This document shows positions 22,600-34,900 of a stretch of 64,000 nt of DNA, in pieces; the first letter of the stretch is position 1; every line of letters begins with the position of its first letter. A program made the translations under genes and the position numbers. Source of the stretch: Marsupella aquatica (Eukaryota; Marchantiophyta); assembly GCA_973895155.1 (NCBI GenBank), contig OZ316891.1:10168001-10232000 (forward strand), written 5' to 3'. A model generated the notes under the pieces. That model was not told where the DNA came from. It did no database searches and saw only the letters and a program-made list of their open reading frames with translations.

Positions 22600-22985
22600 T
22601 CTAGGTTAGTGAATGACAATGTTACAGCAAAATGAACTGACCAGAGAAATGTTAGCTAAGCCGACACCTCTAGGTTAGTGAGCGATGACTTTTATTGCAA
22701 AAAGAACTGAGCCGAAAGCTCTGGGTTAGTGACCAAGATGACTATTACAACAAAATGAACTGAGTAGGAAGTTAATCGAGCCGACAGCTCTGGGTTAGTG
22801 AATGAGACAAGAGCAAAACAATAACTGAGCCGATAGCTCTGGGTTAGTGAATGAAACAAGAGCAAAAAGATAACTGAGCCGACAGCTCTGGGTTAGTGAA
22901 CAAGGCAAGAGCAAAAAGATAATTGAGCCGACAGCTCTGGGTTAGTGAACGAGACAAGAGCAAAAAGATAACTGAGCTGACAATG
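22600..22985 (+). repeat. minisatellite with 49-bp units
   Basis: Units end in CAGCTCTGGGTTAGTG. Three consecutive 49-bp units occupy 22801-22849, 22850-22898 and 22899-22947, followed by a partial one. Two to three longer, diverged units precede them from about 22600, differing by an insertion carrying ACAGCAAAATGAACTGA. The array lies just upstream of the Rep-like ORF. Confidence 0.85.
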
Positions 22986-23032
22986 GTAGCACACAATGAG
23001 AGGAAAGTTAGGCCACATCCAACTTCAATCCC

Positions 23033-23270
23033 CTGCAAAGCAAAGGCAGAGCCAAGCAAAGAACCTGATCACTAAGACTTGAGACTCGGGAGCGATGGCA
23101 GCGCTGAGCACTGAGAAGTAAGAGCATATTCACTGAACAAGAAAGGAGCCGCTGCAAAGCGAAGGCAAAGCCGAGCAAAGAACCTGATCACTAAGACTTG
23201 AGACTCGGGAGCGATGGCAACGCTGAGCACTGAGAAGTAAGAGCATATTCACTGAACAAGAAAGGAGGTA
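23033..23270 (+). repeat. tandem duplication, period 119 bp
   Basis: A unit starting CTGCAAAGC and ending AACAAGAAAGGAG at 23033-23151 is repeated from 23152 with only a few substitutions. It is noncoding. Confidence 0.85.
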
Positions 23271-23319
23271 CTGAACTGAGAAAGGAACTCGGCTTAAGTA
23301 GCTATGCAGCAAGTATAAT

Positions 23320-24059
23320 CTACTCCCCAGACTAAATGCTAAGGTTAGTCACTCGCCCAAAATATTAGCCTGAAGACCAGATTATACACAACGTTCACTT
23401 TTCCTCATACTTTCAAACTCCAAAATACTTGGAAACCTCCAAGATACATGGAAAGACTTGTTATACTAGCTCATGGGATCTCACTCAACTAGTCTTAAGC
23501 TCAATTTCTGCTCGTGCTCCACTTTGACTCCCACCTCCAGATGGTCTAGGTGCATAAGAAAGCACTGCCCATCCAAGATATGAACACCTGAGCACTGGAG
23601 GTACAGCTCCCTCGACCCAAATCATCTCCAGGGTAGACAAAATCTCATACATCGATCAATCACTCAGTCGCTACTTGATCTGCTTGGTAAGGCGATAAGA
23701 GAGTTTGCGACAGGACTCAAATGCTTGTGCCAATTTCAAAGTAGCGTCCGTGCTCAAAGACTAGAGCCCCCAAAAAACCATCATCCCTGGAAGAATTACA
23801 CCATCACCAGCAACGTACTTTCACATGGAGCTTCCTCGGTGGCCGAAAGACAAATTGCCACGAGAGATGGTTCCATAACTTGCCCTGAATAGAGTCTGTG
23901 CCAGATAGCAGTGACACACCTCCATCGCCTCCCTCGGCCCACCTCTTGAACATGGATCGCCTCCAAGGCACGAAGAAAGAGCGCAACTACTCCTGCATCA
24001 AAGAATCGTCGCCCACTCGACTTCTCTGTGTTTCTTCTGTGAATGAAAAGTGAATGGCA
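23320..24059. other. noncoding stretch in the mobile-element zone
   Basis: I see no exon, terminal repeat or RNA gene. The sequence could belong to a decayed retroelement spanning 23-25 kb, but no paired LTR was found. Confidence 0.3.
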
Positions 24060-24960
24060 TCTTCAAAAGGAATTGAGCAATATCGAGAGGCAGCGAAAGC
24101 AAGAGCAGACATCAAGAGCGAGAGCTGAGAGCTGGGATCCGATTGAGTCCAGCACTATCATCGAGCAAGAGCAAACATCAAGCAGCATCGAGCAGATCAG
24201 TAGCAGCAACATCGAGTCCAGCTATCGAGAGGCAGTAGCAAGTGAGAGGCATCAAGCATCGAGTCCACCAGCAAGCGAGTTCACCAGCAACGAGTCCACC
24301 AGCATCGAGCAGCATTGAGCCTCTTCATGGACAAGTTTTGCCTCCTCCACAAGAGCTCTTCGGAGCAAAGCTTCAGACAGAGGACCTACTGTACAGCCGC
24401 CAGCCAGCAGCGACCAAGCCATCGAGAAGAGAGTCAGCATCCTCAAGTCCAGCAGCGAGAGTCAGCATCCTCGAGTCCAGCATGCAGCCGTAGCCGCATC
24501 ATCAAGAGTAAATGAGCAACAGCATCGAGAGCGCAGCAGCAGTGAGAGATTGAGTCAAGCAGTAAACGAGTCCAGCTGCAACAACATTGAGAGCGAACAA
24601 GTCAAGCAGCAGTCAGCCAGACGAGTTTGAGCAGCACTCTAACATCGAGAGCATTAGCCACCAAGTGAGATCGTGAGAACCAGCCAGACCCAAATCAACC
24701 AATCCGCATCGAGCTTTGAAACAACGTGGCGATGGTAGCAACGGCAGCAACGATCAATCCCAAGCCCAGCTCAGCTCGTGATACAGCAACGATCGAGAGC
24801 ATCAGTGAGCAGCAGCGATCGAGATGAGCAGTAGCGATTGAGAGCATCAGCAAGCATCAATGAGCAGCAACGGCAGCAGCGATCAAGAGCATCAGTGAGC
24901 CCTTCATTGAGAACAAGAGTGAGAGTATCAAGAGCAAGTTGTGAGAGCAATGACGAACAT
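24060..24960 (+). repeat. degenerate AGC/GAG/ATC trinucleotide-rich tract
   Basis: Words such as GAGCAGCATCGAG, AGCAGCAACATCGAG and GATCGAGAGCATCAGTGAG recur for about 900 bp in shifting order. Frames across it encode low-complexity Ser/Glu/Gln text and should not be taken as genes. Confidence 0.7.
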
Positions 24961-25249
24961 GCAGCACCCAGCTCACCTCCAAAATGTACGTTTTTTGAAA
25001 ACGTACCCCTATACCCGCCTTGGATACCCCTAACCTTGGATACCCCTATATTATTCCTTGGGATCGTTGCATGTGTACCCCACGCCTTGCATACCGACAC
25101 GTTATTCTTTATTGGATACCCCCACCATTATGTAATTTTATGCATCTAATTGGATGCTTTCACCATAATGTAATTTATGCCTAAATATCTCCTACTTTTT
25201 GCTAGATGCCAAAAGAACTTGGCATGTTCCAGGATGAGTATGCTATATA

Positions 25250-25360
25250 GGGACTTCCAACAACATGGACCAGCTAGCCATGTACATTGATGTGCTCTAC
25301 CATTGAATTTCAGGCCCTTCATACCTGTATCATCTCTGGTTTGAGTGTGGTTCATTTCCA
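25250..25360 (-). mobile_element. truncated SINE-like repeat
   Basis: On the minus strand it carries AATGGTAGAGCAC (A-box like) and ends GCTAGCTGGTCCATGTTGTTGGAAG, matching the ends of the 20-kb cluster. The B-box-like part seen there is missing, so this copy is internally deleted. Confidence 0.6.
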
Positions 25361-25369
25361 AGAGCCTAG

Positions 25370-28300
25370 CTTCGACATTTGATAACTTTTCAGTCTATGG
25401 CTTTGGCAATACTGTCCTTTGGGTTGCAGTTCAATATTTATAACTTTCAGTACTCTGATTGCAATCTACTGCCAGGGCAACGGAAAGAATATTTTCAGGA
25501 GGGAGGGCAATTGAACTAGATGGTCACAAACAAGAAGGCAAACAACCATCAATGCAGCATCATTGTGCTGGAAAGAGGTGTCAAAACTATGTTCCCTTTT
25601 TCTTTTTGTTAAATCACACAGTTCCCTTGTAAAGTACTCCAGGTAACCTCTAGAGTAGTTGCTTCCTCCTTTATTGGGTCTTTTTGCCTTTGTGATCCCA
25701 CTTTGGCACTTTCTGTTCTTTGATGGTGAGATGTATATTTTAATACTCCTTTTACATATAGTACAATGATGTATATATTGAAGAGCACATTATAATTTTG
25801 AGAATTTTAGACTATCAATGTCATCTCAACAGTTCACCACAGGGGCCCTCTAGTGCTCAAACTATAGATAAATTCACAAGAAAATAGCATCTAGAAATAA
25901 TTCATATTCATTTAGAAAGCACCAAAATAAAGTTTTTAGGGCACGAGATCCTATGATGGGAAATGAGTTTGACTCAAACAAAAACTCTGTGTGTGTGTGG
26001 GGGGGGGGGGAGCGGCACAGGCGCACCAAAGGCATTTCCATTAGGGGTGTAAATTAGGGACTGTCTAACCTTGGACTCTGTATACAGTCCGCTCTTTTTG
26101 GATACTCAACTTCAAAGATAATGTGGCAGACTTGCTTGTGGCCGAGGACTGTAACCATGTGTGCACTATCTTGTGGAGTTGTCCCAATTTGATGGGGTGC
26201 AGTGTGACTCCACTGCTACTAGGGTTGGTTTTTCTGGGGAGTTTATCTGACCCCAAAACAAATGGTTAGACTACCTTCCAACTCTACAGTCAGTTTCATG
26301 TGACAAACCCCAGTGGTCATCGAGCTGGTGGTATATAAATGTTATCTTTCAGGGCAAACCCAGAAAAAGGAGAGGGAGTGGGGGTCACCCAAATTTGAAT
26401 TGCAGCCAGGTCTACATCTCTCAACACCCTACCCCATAAACTCTCCTTCAAGGGCTACCCTCACTACAGTAATAGATTGGGAAAAGGCAAACAAGACGAT
26501 TTCCATCCTGTTAGGTCACCCCCACCATCACATTGTCTGGCCATTTTAAGTAAATTGGTCCTTTTTCTTTACATCCTAAATTAGAAGTCATTTTTAAAGC
26601 TTGACTTCTCCCATGATTGGATTGGCTACGGTATATATCCAGTTGAGGAGAACACAATTATGAGGCAACTAAATCTGGCCAAAGTGGTGGATTAGGGCCC
26701 ACCAGCAGCAGCCCAGTTCTGTCTACAGTACCTAAAATGGGCACAATAGTTGTAGTGCAGGCTCATTATTTTTGTGACAATCCAGGAACAAATCAGCATT
26801 GTGCCCCAGCCTACAGAGTCCAACCCGAATCCCTAATATGCTCAACTAGATGCAGCTCGCAAATGAGAAACTAATAGAAAGAAAACCTGGCAACTCCTCC
26901 ATGCCTTCAGCAGTGTTGTTGGGTCCAGTCTCCCTTGCATCCTCTCGAGATTCTGGATTAGCGGAACAAGTAGCATATTTGAGCCGAGCTTGCTCTGGTA
27001 GTCCTTCTCCTCCCCCCTGTAGCTCGGGCAGCTGCTCCCTCACCTGTGTTTGCCCTTGCAAGAGTGATCACTCATGTTCACAGCTCGTGCCTTTCCATGG
27101 CTGCGTCTTGTTCCTTCCTTGGACAACTTGGTTCTCGCAATCATGGAGGATCAATGGAGATTGAGGCCCCTGCGCAATAGGAGATGGAGATTGGGTGCAG
27201 CGCACAGTCTGGCCGGAAGAAGCTGCAGCACGCAAGATGCACAGTGTGATACTATTGACAAGAAGTTTTTTCTGCTGAAAATCAAGGCTGAAAAGATTTT
27301 CAGTCAAGCCCTAAAGTGTTCAACCCTGTTTAGTTAACCGTAGTTAGTTATACTCAACTCACCCATCATTGACTATTTTACGGATATCTCTAAAGCCCCA
27401 GAATTTCATCCAGATATACAAAACTCATGGAGTGAGGGACACAAGTATGATACAAAACAAGACCCGCACACCATTATCTTAGCACCTCACAACTTCATTT
27501 TTTTAAGCAATCATGAACACATTATACACTATCATAAACAACAAAATTATCTTGAGACCGGGAGTCCTTCCAAAAATCAACATAAACAAAATGAGTCTTC
27601 TTAGATAGAATGCTAAGAAACAAATTCGCCTAGGGCTGGTGGCCTACTCGGTTTTCAGATCATCTATCTATACACTATTTTCTCTTTACTAGTGTCCTTT
27701 GTGTGCCATGTGTATCTTGTAGGCTATTGGTAGCAACTCACTATGGCACACATGAGGTCACACTTGCAAATCTTGACCGGGGAGTGATTGTGTGAAAGGT
27801 GGAAAGACCCTATAAGGATTAAATCAAAAATAATTCCCTCTTGAAAAGAGGTATCCCTTCAAGGCTAAAGGTGTGCAAAACATTAAAGTAAAAGTAAAAA
27901 ATGCAAAGGAATGCGACCCAACAAGGGTCATTAAAACATAAATTGCATCAAAAAAACTTTACGAAACAAAAACTGAAAGGTAGTTCGCTTACTATCTTTC
28001 CAAGAAACATTTCCCAAGCTGCTAATGTATAAATGCATAAATCTTGTTTGAACTACAAGATTCCTTCCTCGAGTCTGCTCAATGAACAGTAAGGTTTTCA
28101 TGTAAGAGTTTTCTTTCCTGAGTCTAGCCTTGACCATTAAGGTTGGTACGAATAGCCATTATGGAATCTAGACTTGCAACTTCTTTTTAAGTAATGGTGA
28201 AATTTTCAGCAATATGTCATATGTTGACCTGGTGGAAGTCAGAACGGGAGTCAGAACCAATGCGTTGCTCCTCCACCCTCCCCCAGGGGCTTGATTGTGC

Positions 28301-30230
28301 TTTGACCCATTGGCCATTGTCTTGCTTGGAACAGTGAAAATAGCTTCTCTCCAATTAAAAAATTAAAATAGGTAGAGTGAAACAGAGGGAGCTCTTGGCA
28401 CATTTCAGGTAACTTGCTTGTACTTTACCTTTTGCTTGTGAATAAAAAGTTTGCTCTCAAAACCAAATAAAGAGAACAAAAACAAAGGGAGTCAATGGGA
28501 GTAGATTTAAGGGGAAAGGTCTCGGAAGTGAATTGGGTCTTCAACCTTCCAAGTCAAGCTGTAATTGTGGGGACTATGTAAATAAATCTCTTTCCTGGGT
28601 CTACAACTATAAAGATAGAAGCAAAGTCCTTCATTGTCCAGGAAGTTCTCTAGGGGAATCAAACTCTTGCTTATTGTTTGCAATAAAAATACACGCTAAG
28701 TTCAATTAGAGAAGGGCCAAACAAAGTACAATGAGGAAAATACTAAAGAGGTCCAAAGCTGACAAACACTAAACTCAAAACAAAGAGTCTTTGTTTTCTT
28801 TGCAAGGAAGGAAACCTGGCCTTGGGGTTTCACTTAGTGTATGTTTTAGCATACTATATGTGTACGGACCTAATTAAAATACCCTTTTAATTGGAAGCTT
28901 GTGCGGCTCCATTCTGACGGTCTGGGCTCAAGAAATGATGGTGGTCAATGAAGTGCTAACACTAAGAAAGTATTGTCTATTGTCCACGTCCATCAACATT
29001 ATCATTCTTAAACTATATAGTCTGTGACCTGAGTGATAGCTGGCAAAGCTCAATTTCAGTGATTCCTCATTGCAATCATGGAGCCTGTTTGGGGACTGAC
29101 AGTGAAGGCACAATGTGTCTGCAGCTATATCTTTGTAGCCCTCGGAATCACATAGAGTGGATAAAGTGCACAACAGGGGCAAAAGACAATGTAATTTTGC
29201 TCTCTCCAAATGTGATGACATAACATGTCCATGAGTAGGAAGATGGTGATGTTGAATAGGAGCTCCCTGGAATGTTGTGTGGTCAACAAATTCTCAAAAA
29301 CATTTCACTGCGTGTGCAGAAGCCAACAGTCATGAAACTTGACGGAAAGTGAGAATATAGAGCACATGTTAATGACGAAACATAATTTCTTCAGCTACAG
29401 GAGGAAAATAGTATAGCTTTGCCCCAAACCATTTTATTTTTGCAAAATGGAAGTCTGACTTGGGAGGGAGGTGTTAGGAGTTGCACCTCCTCTTTTCTGA
29501 TGAAATATCATTTATTTTGCCAAACCCTAAAACCACACTTGATGTCTATTTAGCAAAGTATCCCTCGAAGTAGCAACATCCTTTGGACATGTAAGCACAT
29601 GTGTCTTTTGTGTCTTGCAGCTGTTCCAGTTTTCCTGGGTCAAGCCTTGTCTTGGGGCCCAAGGTCTTTGTTGTCCTTCCTTGCAGTAAAAGTATGACGA
29701 ATTGCCCTCATCCAGGGCTACAATCTAGGAGGGGTTCCTCTTTTACTTCCCCACGCAAAAAAGGAACACCCGTCACTAACTATAACAACCCACACTGCAG
29801 CGCTAGATACTCTCACTCCTATACTCTCCATCAATTTTTTGGGTGGGCAGCATTTGCTAGATTCCACCTCGGTGAGGATCTTTTTGCCAGTTTGGCAAAA
29901 ATTAGCTACACTAGGTTTTTTGTCTTCCATAAGCCAGTGTCCCACCTATTCACAGACCCCCATTTTCCAGAATCTGATGGTTATCATGAAATCTAGGGAG
30001 ATCCGACAGGTTAAAAGATAATTAAGAAAATTAAGGGGGTATCCTACCTTTTCCTTGACAGGCGAAGATGCTAAGAATATTAACGTCATCTTGGGCTAAT
30101 ATCACATTTTTGCCAAGGTGACACTAGCCACCTTGGCGAAAAAGAAAAAACCTATGCATTAAACTTATGCTGCTCCACGTCCATGTCATTGATGCCAATC
30201 CCTGGCATCTCAGGACATCCAGCGGAGGAC
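25370..30230. other. intergenic region without recognised gene
   Basis: Nearly 5 kb of AT-rich sequence with no exon chain, paired terminal repeats or RNA gene that I can support. Small features are a GT/G microsatellite near 26.0 kb and short hairpins near 29.9 kb (TTTTTGCC/GGCAAAAA) and 30.1 kb (GCCAAGGTG/CACCTTGGC). Confidence 0.45.
25988..26011 (+). repeat. GT/poly-G microsatellite
   Basis: A run of GT dinucleotides passes into twelve or more consecutive G. Confidence 0.85.
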
Positions 30231-30242
30231 CTCGGTCCACAC

Positions 30243-30608
30243 GTACAGCTACCCGTCCATCCCCACGCCAAGTCCCTGACATTCGAGGACTTCAACAAGG
30301 AACATCTCAGCCCAGCCCAGCCCAGCCTGCCATCCTCCCCATCCCGTCCCTCCCCAACATACACTCCGTGGACTGCACTCCGTCCGTCCTGTCCCGTTCG
30401 TCCCCTCCCCAACACAGTACCCCGACTCCACTCCGTCCATCCACTCCAACCACGTATACTAGAGTACTAGAGGACTCTGGCGAGACGAGAACGCTCTACC
30501 GTACTGTAGTTACCCAACTACAGTACAGTACAGGTGGCGAGCCCACACTGTCCTCGCTACAGGTACACAGTAGCTCGTTCCAATTCCGCTTGTACAGTAC
30601 CGTAGTAC
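30243..30608. promoter_or_regulatory. GTAC-dense block, candidate copper-response cluster
   Basis: The palindrome GTAC occurs at 30243, 30417, 30464, 30501, 30523, 30528, 30563, 30592, 30597 and 30605, nine of them within 192 bp. GTAC is the core bound by plant SBP-domain regulators of the SPL7/CRR1 type in copper-response elements. Many copies lie in TACAGTA/TACTGTA words. The block sits 1.3 kb upstream of the NAP1 start codon. The motif count is seen; the regulatory role is inferred. Confidence 0.35.
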
Positions 30609-30660
30609 GGTCCCTTACATACTCAGATTTGCGCGCGGTCCTGACTACAGTAGACTAGTC

Positions 30661-31937
30661 GTAGACTGTATTGGACTGTAGCGGCGATCATGACGTGGCG
30701 TGACCTGACGGGCGAGGGCGAGGGCGAGGGCGGGAGGGAGGAGTGGACGGAGTGATGACTGATGAGGTCTCATCGGAAGAAAGCAATCTGTTGATTTGTT
30801 GTTTCCTCCTCTTCCTGCTCCTCCTCCTCCTCTTACTCGTCCTCGGCTCGGCCCTCCCCTGTTCTGTACACTGCTCTCTGCTCTGCTCTTTCCTCTGCCT
30901 CGCTTTTGGGGTCCTTTGCTGTGCTGTGTCAGTCTGGCCATTGCTGTGAGGGCTGCTTGGATTCGCGGTGCCCTGCCCTGCCCCTTGCTTTTTTTTCCTT
31001 TCCAGGCAATTCCATTCCGGGCTCGCCCTCCTTTGGATTTGCTTTGCTCCGGCGCTTTTTAAATTAACTTACCTACCTTTCAGCCTTTCAGGGCTTCTTC
31101 CCGGATTTGCGATTTGCTTCTCCAGGACTGTTTCGCAAAGCGCAAGGATCAAGGTGGCTTTTTGATTTCTTCCCGGGCGCTTTGCCTCAGTTTCCTTTCT
31201 CCTTCTTGTTCCCGGGCTTGTTGTTTTACCTTTGGTTTGATTGCTGCTCTGCAGGCGTGTAGTGCGGGGTAAGCAAGAATCCAGGAGGGTTTCTGGAACT
31301 GTACTTTTATTTCTTGCCGGGCTTGCCTCCGTTGGATTGATTTCTGCTGGGGGCCTTTCCTCGCAAGGTGTCCAGTAGTGCAAAGCAAGGATCGAGGAGC
31401 CTTCCTCGTTCTTCCCGATTGCCTCGTGCCTCTCATCGTCAGCGTCAGCGGAGAGGAAGCGAGACAATAAGCCAGGGGAGGAGGGGAGGGGAGGGACGAG
31501 AAAGAGGAAAAAAAGTCGGCGCGGCGCAGTGTGCGCGTTTGCCCTGTCTGTCTGCCTATCTGTCGTATGCCCTTTTTTCGTGTGTCTGTTTGCGTGTTAA
31601 TAAAGTTCCCACGGCATTGCGTACCATCGTCCCGTTCTGCTGCTCACCTGGACATTTTTCTTTCTTCTGCTGCACCGGTTCTTTACACTGCTATTACTCG
31701 GCAGTGGAACGAAAGCTGTGCTGAGGAGGCGGTACTGCGTAGTGCTCGCGGTGGTTGTCATTGCGGTGCCGCAGAAGGCTAGGGTTGAAGGCAGGGACTC
31801 TTCGTTCTTCCCTCGTTCAGAGAACGAACGAGTAGACCTTCGAACGGACATCGGTGAGCGGCGGGCGGGCTATATTCTGAGTGGGAGTTTTTGGAACTGC
31901 CGAGAGTACGGTATTGGTGCAGCATTTCACGAAGGAT
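30661..31937 (+). promoter_or_regulatory. NAP1 promoter and leader region
   Basis: From 30711 the sequence turns GC-rich (GAGGGC repeats), then pyrimidine-rich (CTCCTC runs near 30808-30840). This is typical of a plant promoter and 5' leader, although the transcription start cannot be fixed. No in-frame ATG precedes the NAP1 start at 31938. Short frames on both strands here look like composition artefacts. Confidence 0.4.
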
Positions 31938-34900
31938 ATGAGCAACGCAGGAGGCTCGGACAATCCTCCTGCATTCCAGATGTCGGATCTGGGGGCGACA
32001 CTTCCTGGCACAGGTCCGCTTTCCTTCATCTGTGCTATTCGACGCCTTTCTCTCACTCCTATTGCCGAAATGTTCACCTTCCTCTTGCGGACTGCGACAT
32101 GGCCTTTTGTCGTGACTTAAATCTTGCGGCTGCCAAGCCCTGATGGCAGTCAACAGAACGCACCCGCAAGTCCAAATATCACACGGTCGATGATATGTTT
32201 GGAGATGAATTTGCAGCCTCCAGAAGGTCACGTTCACAGCGTCCATTTCTTCCTCTCATTGAACAAGAAAGTCCGTGGTGAAGTATTTCTGAAAGTCAGA
32301 CTTGTCGTCCTCTAGTAGTGTAGTTTGGGATCACTATCCGTGCCTGGAAGTTGGTAAGGATTGGTTGGAATAGCAGTCTGGCACGCAAATGCTTGACGTT
32401 CGGTACAGGTATTCGCGATTCTTCCCGACTTTTAGTTGGACTTCCCCAATGATCGTTAGCTTCGCCGCGGATGGTTTGGCTTCCCATCCTAATGGACTTT
32501 GGATGGTGCTGCAGGTCTGAGTGCGGCGGACCGCGCAGGACTGGTCAGTGTTCTGAAGGTTGGTGCATTCTCGTCCCCTGTGCTGTTATCGAATGTTGTA
32601 ACACTTACCATCCTTGGCTTTCTGATTTCGGTTTCATGATGTTTATCTCTCTCCAGGACAAGCTCCAGTTCCTTGCAGGGCAATCTTCTGGGTACCTCGA
32701 ATCTCTATCCCCTAATGTGAAGGACCGAGTCGCCGTTCTTCAATCACTTCAGGTTGGCAGGCTGACATTGAAAAGCCGAATTTTGTTCCTCCATGATTTC
32801 CTCGTGAAATCAAGTCTAGAAATTGTTTGTTTCGACACTTTTATGCTGGAAACCTAATTGGTACTCATGTTTGGGTTGACTTAAGGTTTTCTGATGAGGA
32901 TGGGAAAGAGCTGATAGTTACTTCTGTTGTGTCAGAGTGAGCATGATGAGCTTGAGGCGAAGTTTCACGAGGAAAGAGCTGCATTAGAAGCTAAATACCA
33001 AAAGTTGTATGACCCACTTTATAGAAAGGTAAGGTCTGGGTTCCTGTTGATTATGATGCCTCTGAAGCTTAGGTGCTATGGTTTCCTAACAGCAGTTGTT
33101 CACGAAAATTTTCTTTAAGGTGCAGCGTACTGAATTTTATTTTATCTCACCAAGCCTTTTGACCAGGGTCATGTACAGCTTTCAGTCTCTGTCATGTCTT
33201 GGATTAGTAGGGGCTTTTGGCTTACTGGTTTAATTGCACAATGGAAAGGTCTTTACTTTCCTTTTTAGTGGTGTTATTTTTAGACAACTCCGCAATGAAA
33301 ACATAGGTCCAGGCATCGGGAATGAGTTTGTTATCCTTAGCTCGATCCTACCTATTCTTGTTGTTGATGGCATAGTGTTAACTGGAAGTTGTGTGCCATT
33401 CCTCACACATTGTTTTCCCTTTTCCGCAGCGCTCTGATATTGTGAATGGAGTTGTAGATGTTGAACACAAGGCACCTGAAGGAGAGACACCTCTTCAAGC
33501 CGACAAGGATGATGGTTTTCCCTCACCCTAACTGTAACTCCGAACGAGATTTTTTTAAGCTACCGACGGACCTGTTCTTGCCTTAGATGACAGAATGAAG
33601 AGAATGGAGCGTGAAAGGTTCTAGATATAATTTTGGGTCAGTTGGCAGTTGAATAAGTTTTTTAATCCAATGGGATGAAAACCTTTGGTGTGCAGAGAAA
33701 GGTGTCCCTGAGTTCTGGCTAACTGCCATGAAAACGAATGAGATATTGGCTATCCAGGTATAAGCATCCTGTGGTTCAGTCTCACCGTTGTCCATCCGTT
33801 TAGAACCTTATCACTACATATTTTTATTAGGATTTAAAAGAGAAATCAGATGCTGTCCTCCTTTCATGTATGTGTCCTTGGGATGGTCCTGACTCAAAGC
33901 GTCTTCTCAGATCACGGAGCGTGATGAGGGTGCTCTAAAATACTTGAAAGACATCAAATGGAGCAACTTGGAAGATAACAAGGGATTTAAGCTTGACTTC
34001 TATTTTGAACCCAATCCTTATTTCAAGAACACATTGGTAAGTCAACGGCGATGCTTTTACTCTTGTATGCTGGCGCCGGGCTTCGTGAGCCCTTATTTTG
34101 CGGACCTAAGTATGAGCGAGTTCTTTTATCACATAAGTGAAGATGAGGAACGAGACTAACTGATTTATTTTCCTGTACAGCTTACTAAGACTTATCACAT
34201 GATCGATGACGATGAACCGATCTTGGAACGTGCTGTGGGGTAAGTTAATCAACCAGCGTGTAAAAAAAGCCGCGCGTTAATCAGATAGATATTTACTCAG
34301 GAAGGGATGAGATAAAGATCATGTTCCCGGGCAAGAGTATCTATCGTTTCACTGGGGCAAGGAGGTGATTAGGGCCCGGCGATGCGATGCAATTCAAGAC
34401 TTAGCGTAGTAACACTAAAAGTTAGCATGTGGACAGAGTTAGAGGGAATTATAGTTGAACTACGGTTGTCGATTAGATTATTGGGCTAGAATTTGATGGT
34501 GTTAGTTCAAGCAGTAATGAAAGGTTTATGTCCGGATAACCTCCATCACGATACTAGGAGGGTGAGAGAATTATTTACGCAGGAATTATGAAGATGTGAG
34601 TTGGGAACTTTGATTGCGAGGCATAGACTCCTGCCCTTGCTGACCTCTTCAGGCTATGTAGTCCATGAGATGAGATGTTTCAGTGGAAATGTTCTGTACG
34701 ATGCTTCTCAATCGTTGCCCAACTATCATATGCAAGAGTCCTAACGGTTTTGGAGTTCGACAATATTTGTGCAGCACCGAGATCGAGTGGAGTGTCACGA
34801 AAAATTTAACTCAAAAGGTGATGAAGAAGAAACCAAAGAAAACAACCAAGAATACCAAGCCTGTCACCAAGATAGAGCAGTGCGAAAGTTTCTTCAACTT

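Noticed and set aside
24043-24515. Ser/Glu/Gln-rich frames on the plus strand
   Set aside because: They follow the AGC/GAG trinucleotide tract; overlapping frames are open on both strands, as expected of low complexity.
31069-31467. 132-codon minus-strand frame upstream of NAP1
   Set aside because: Its composition follows the pyrimidine-rich leader; no family features and no splice support.
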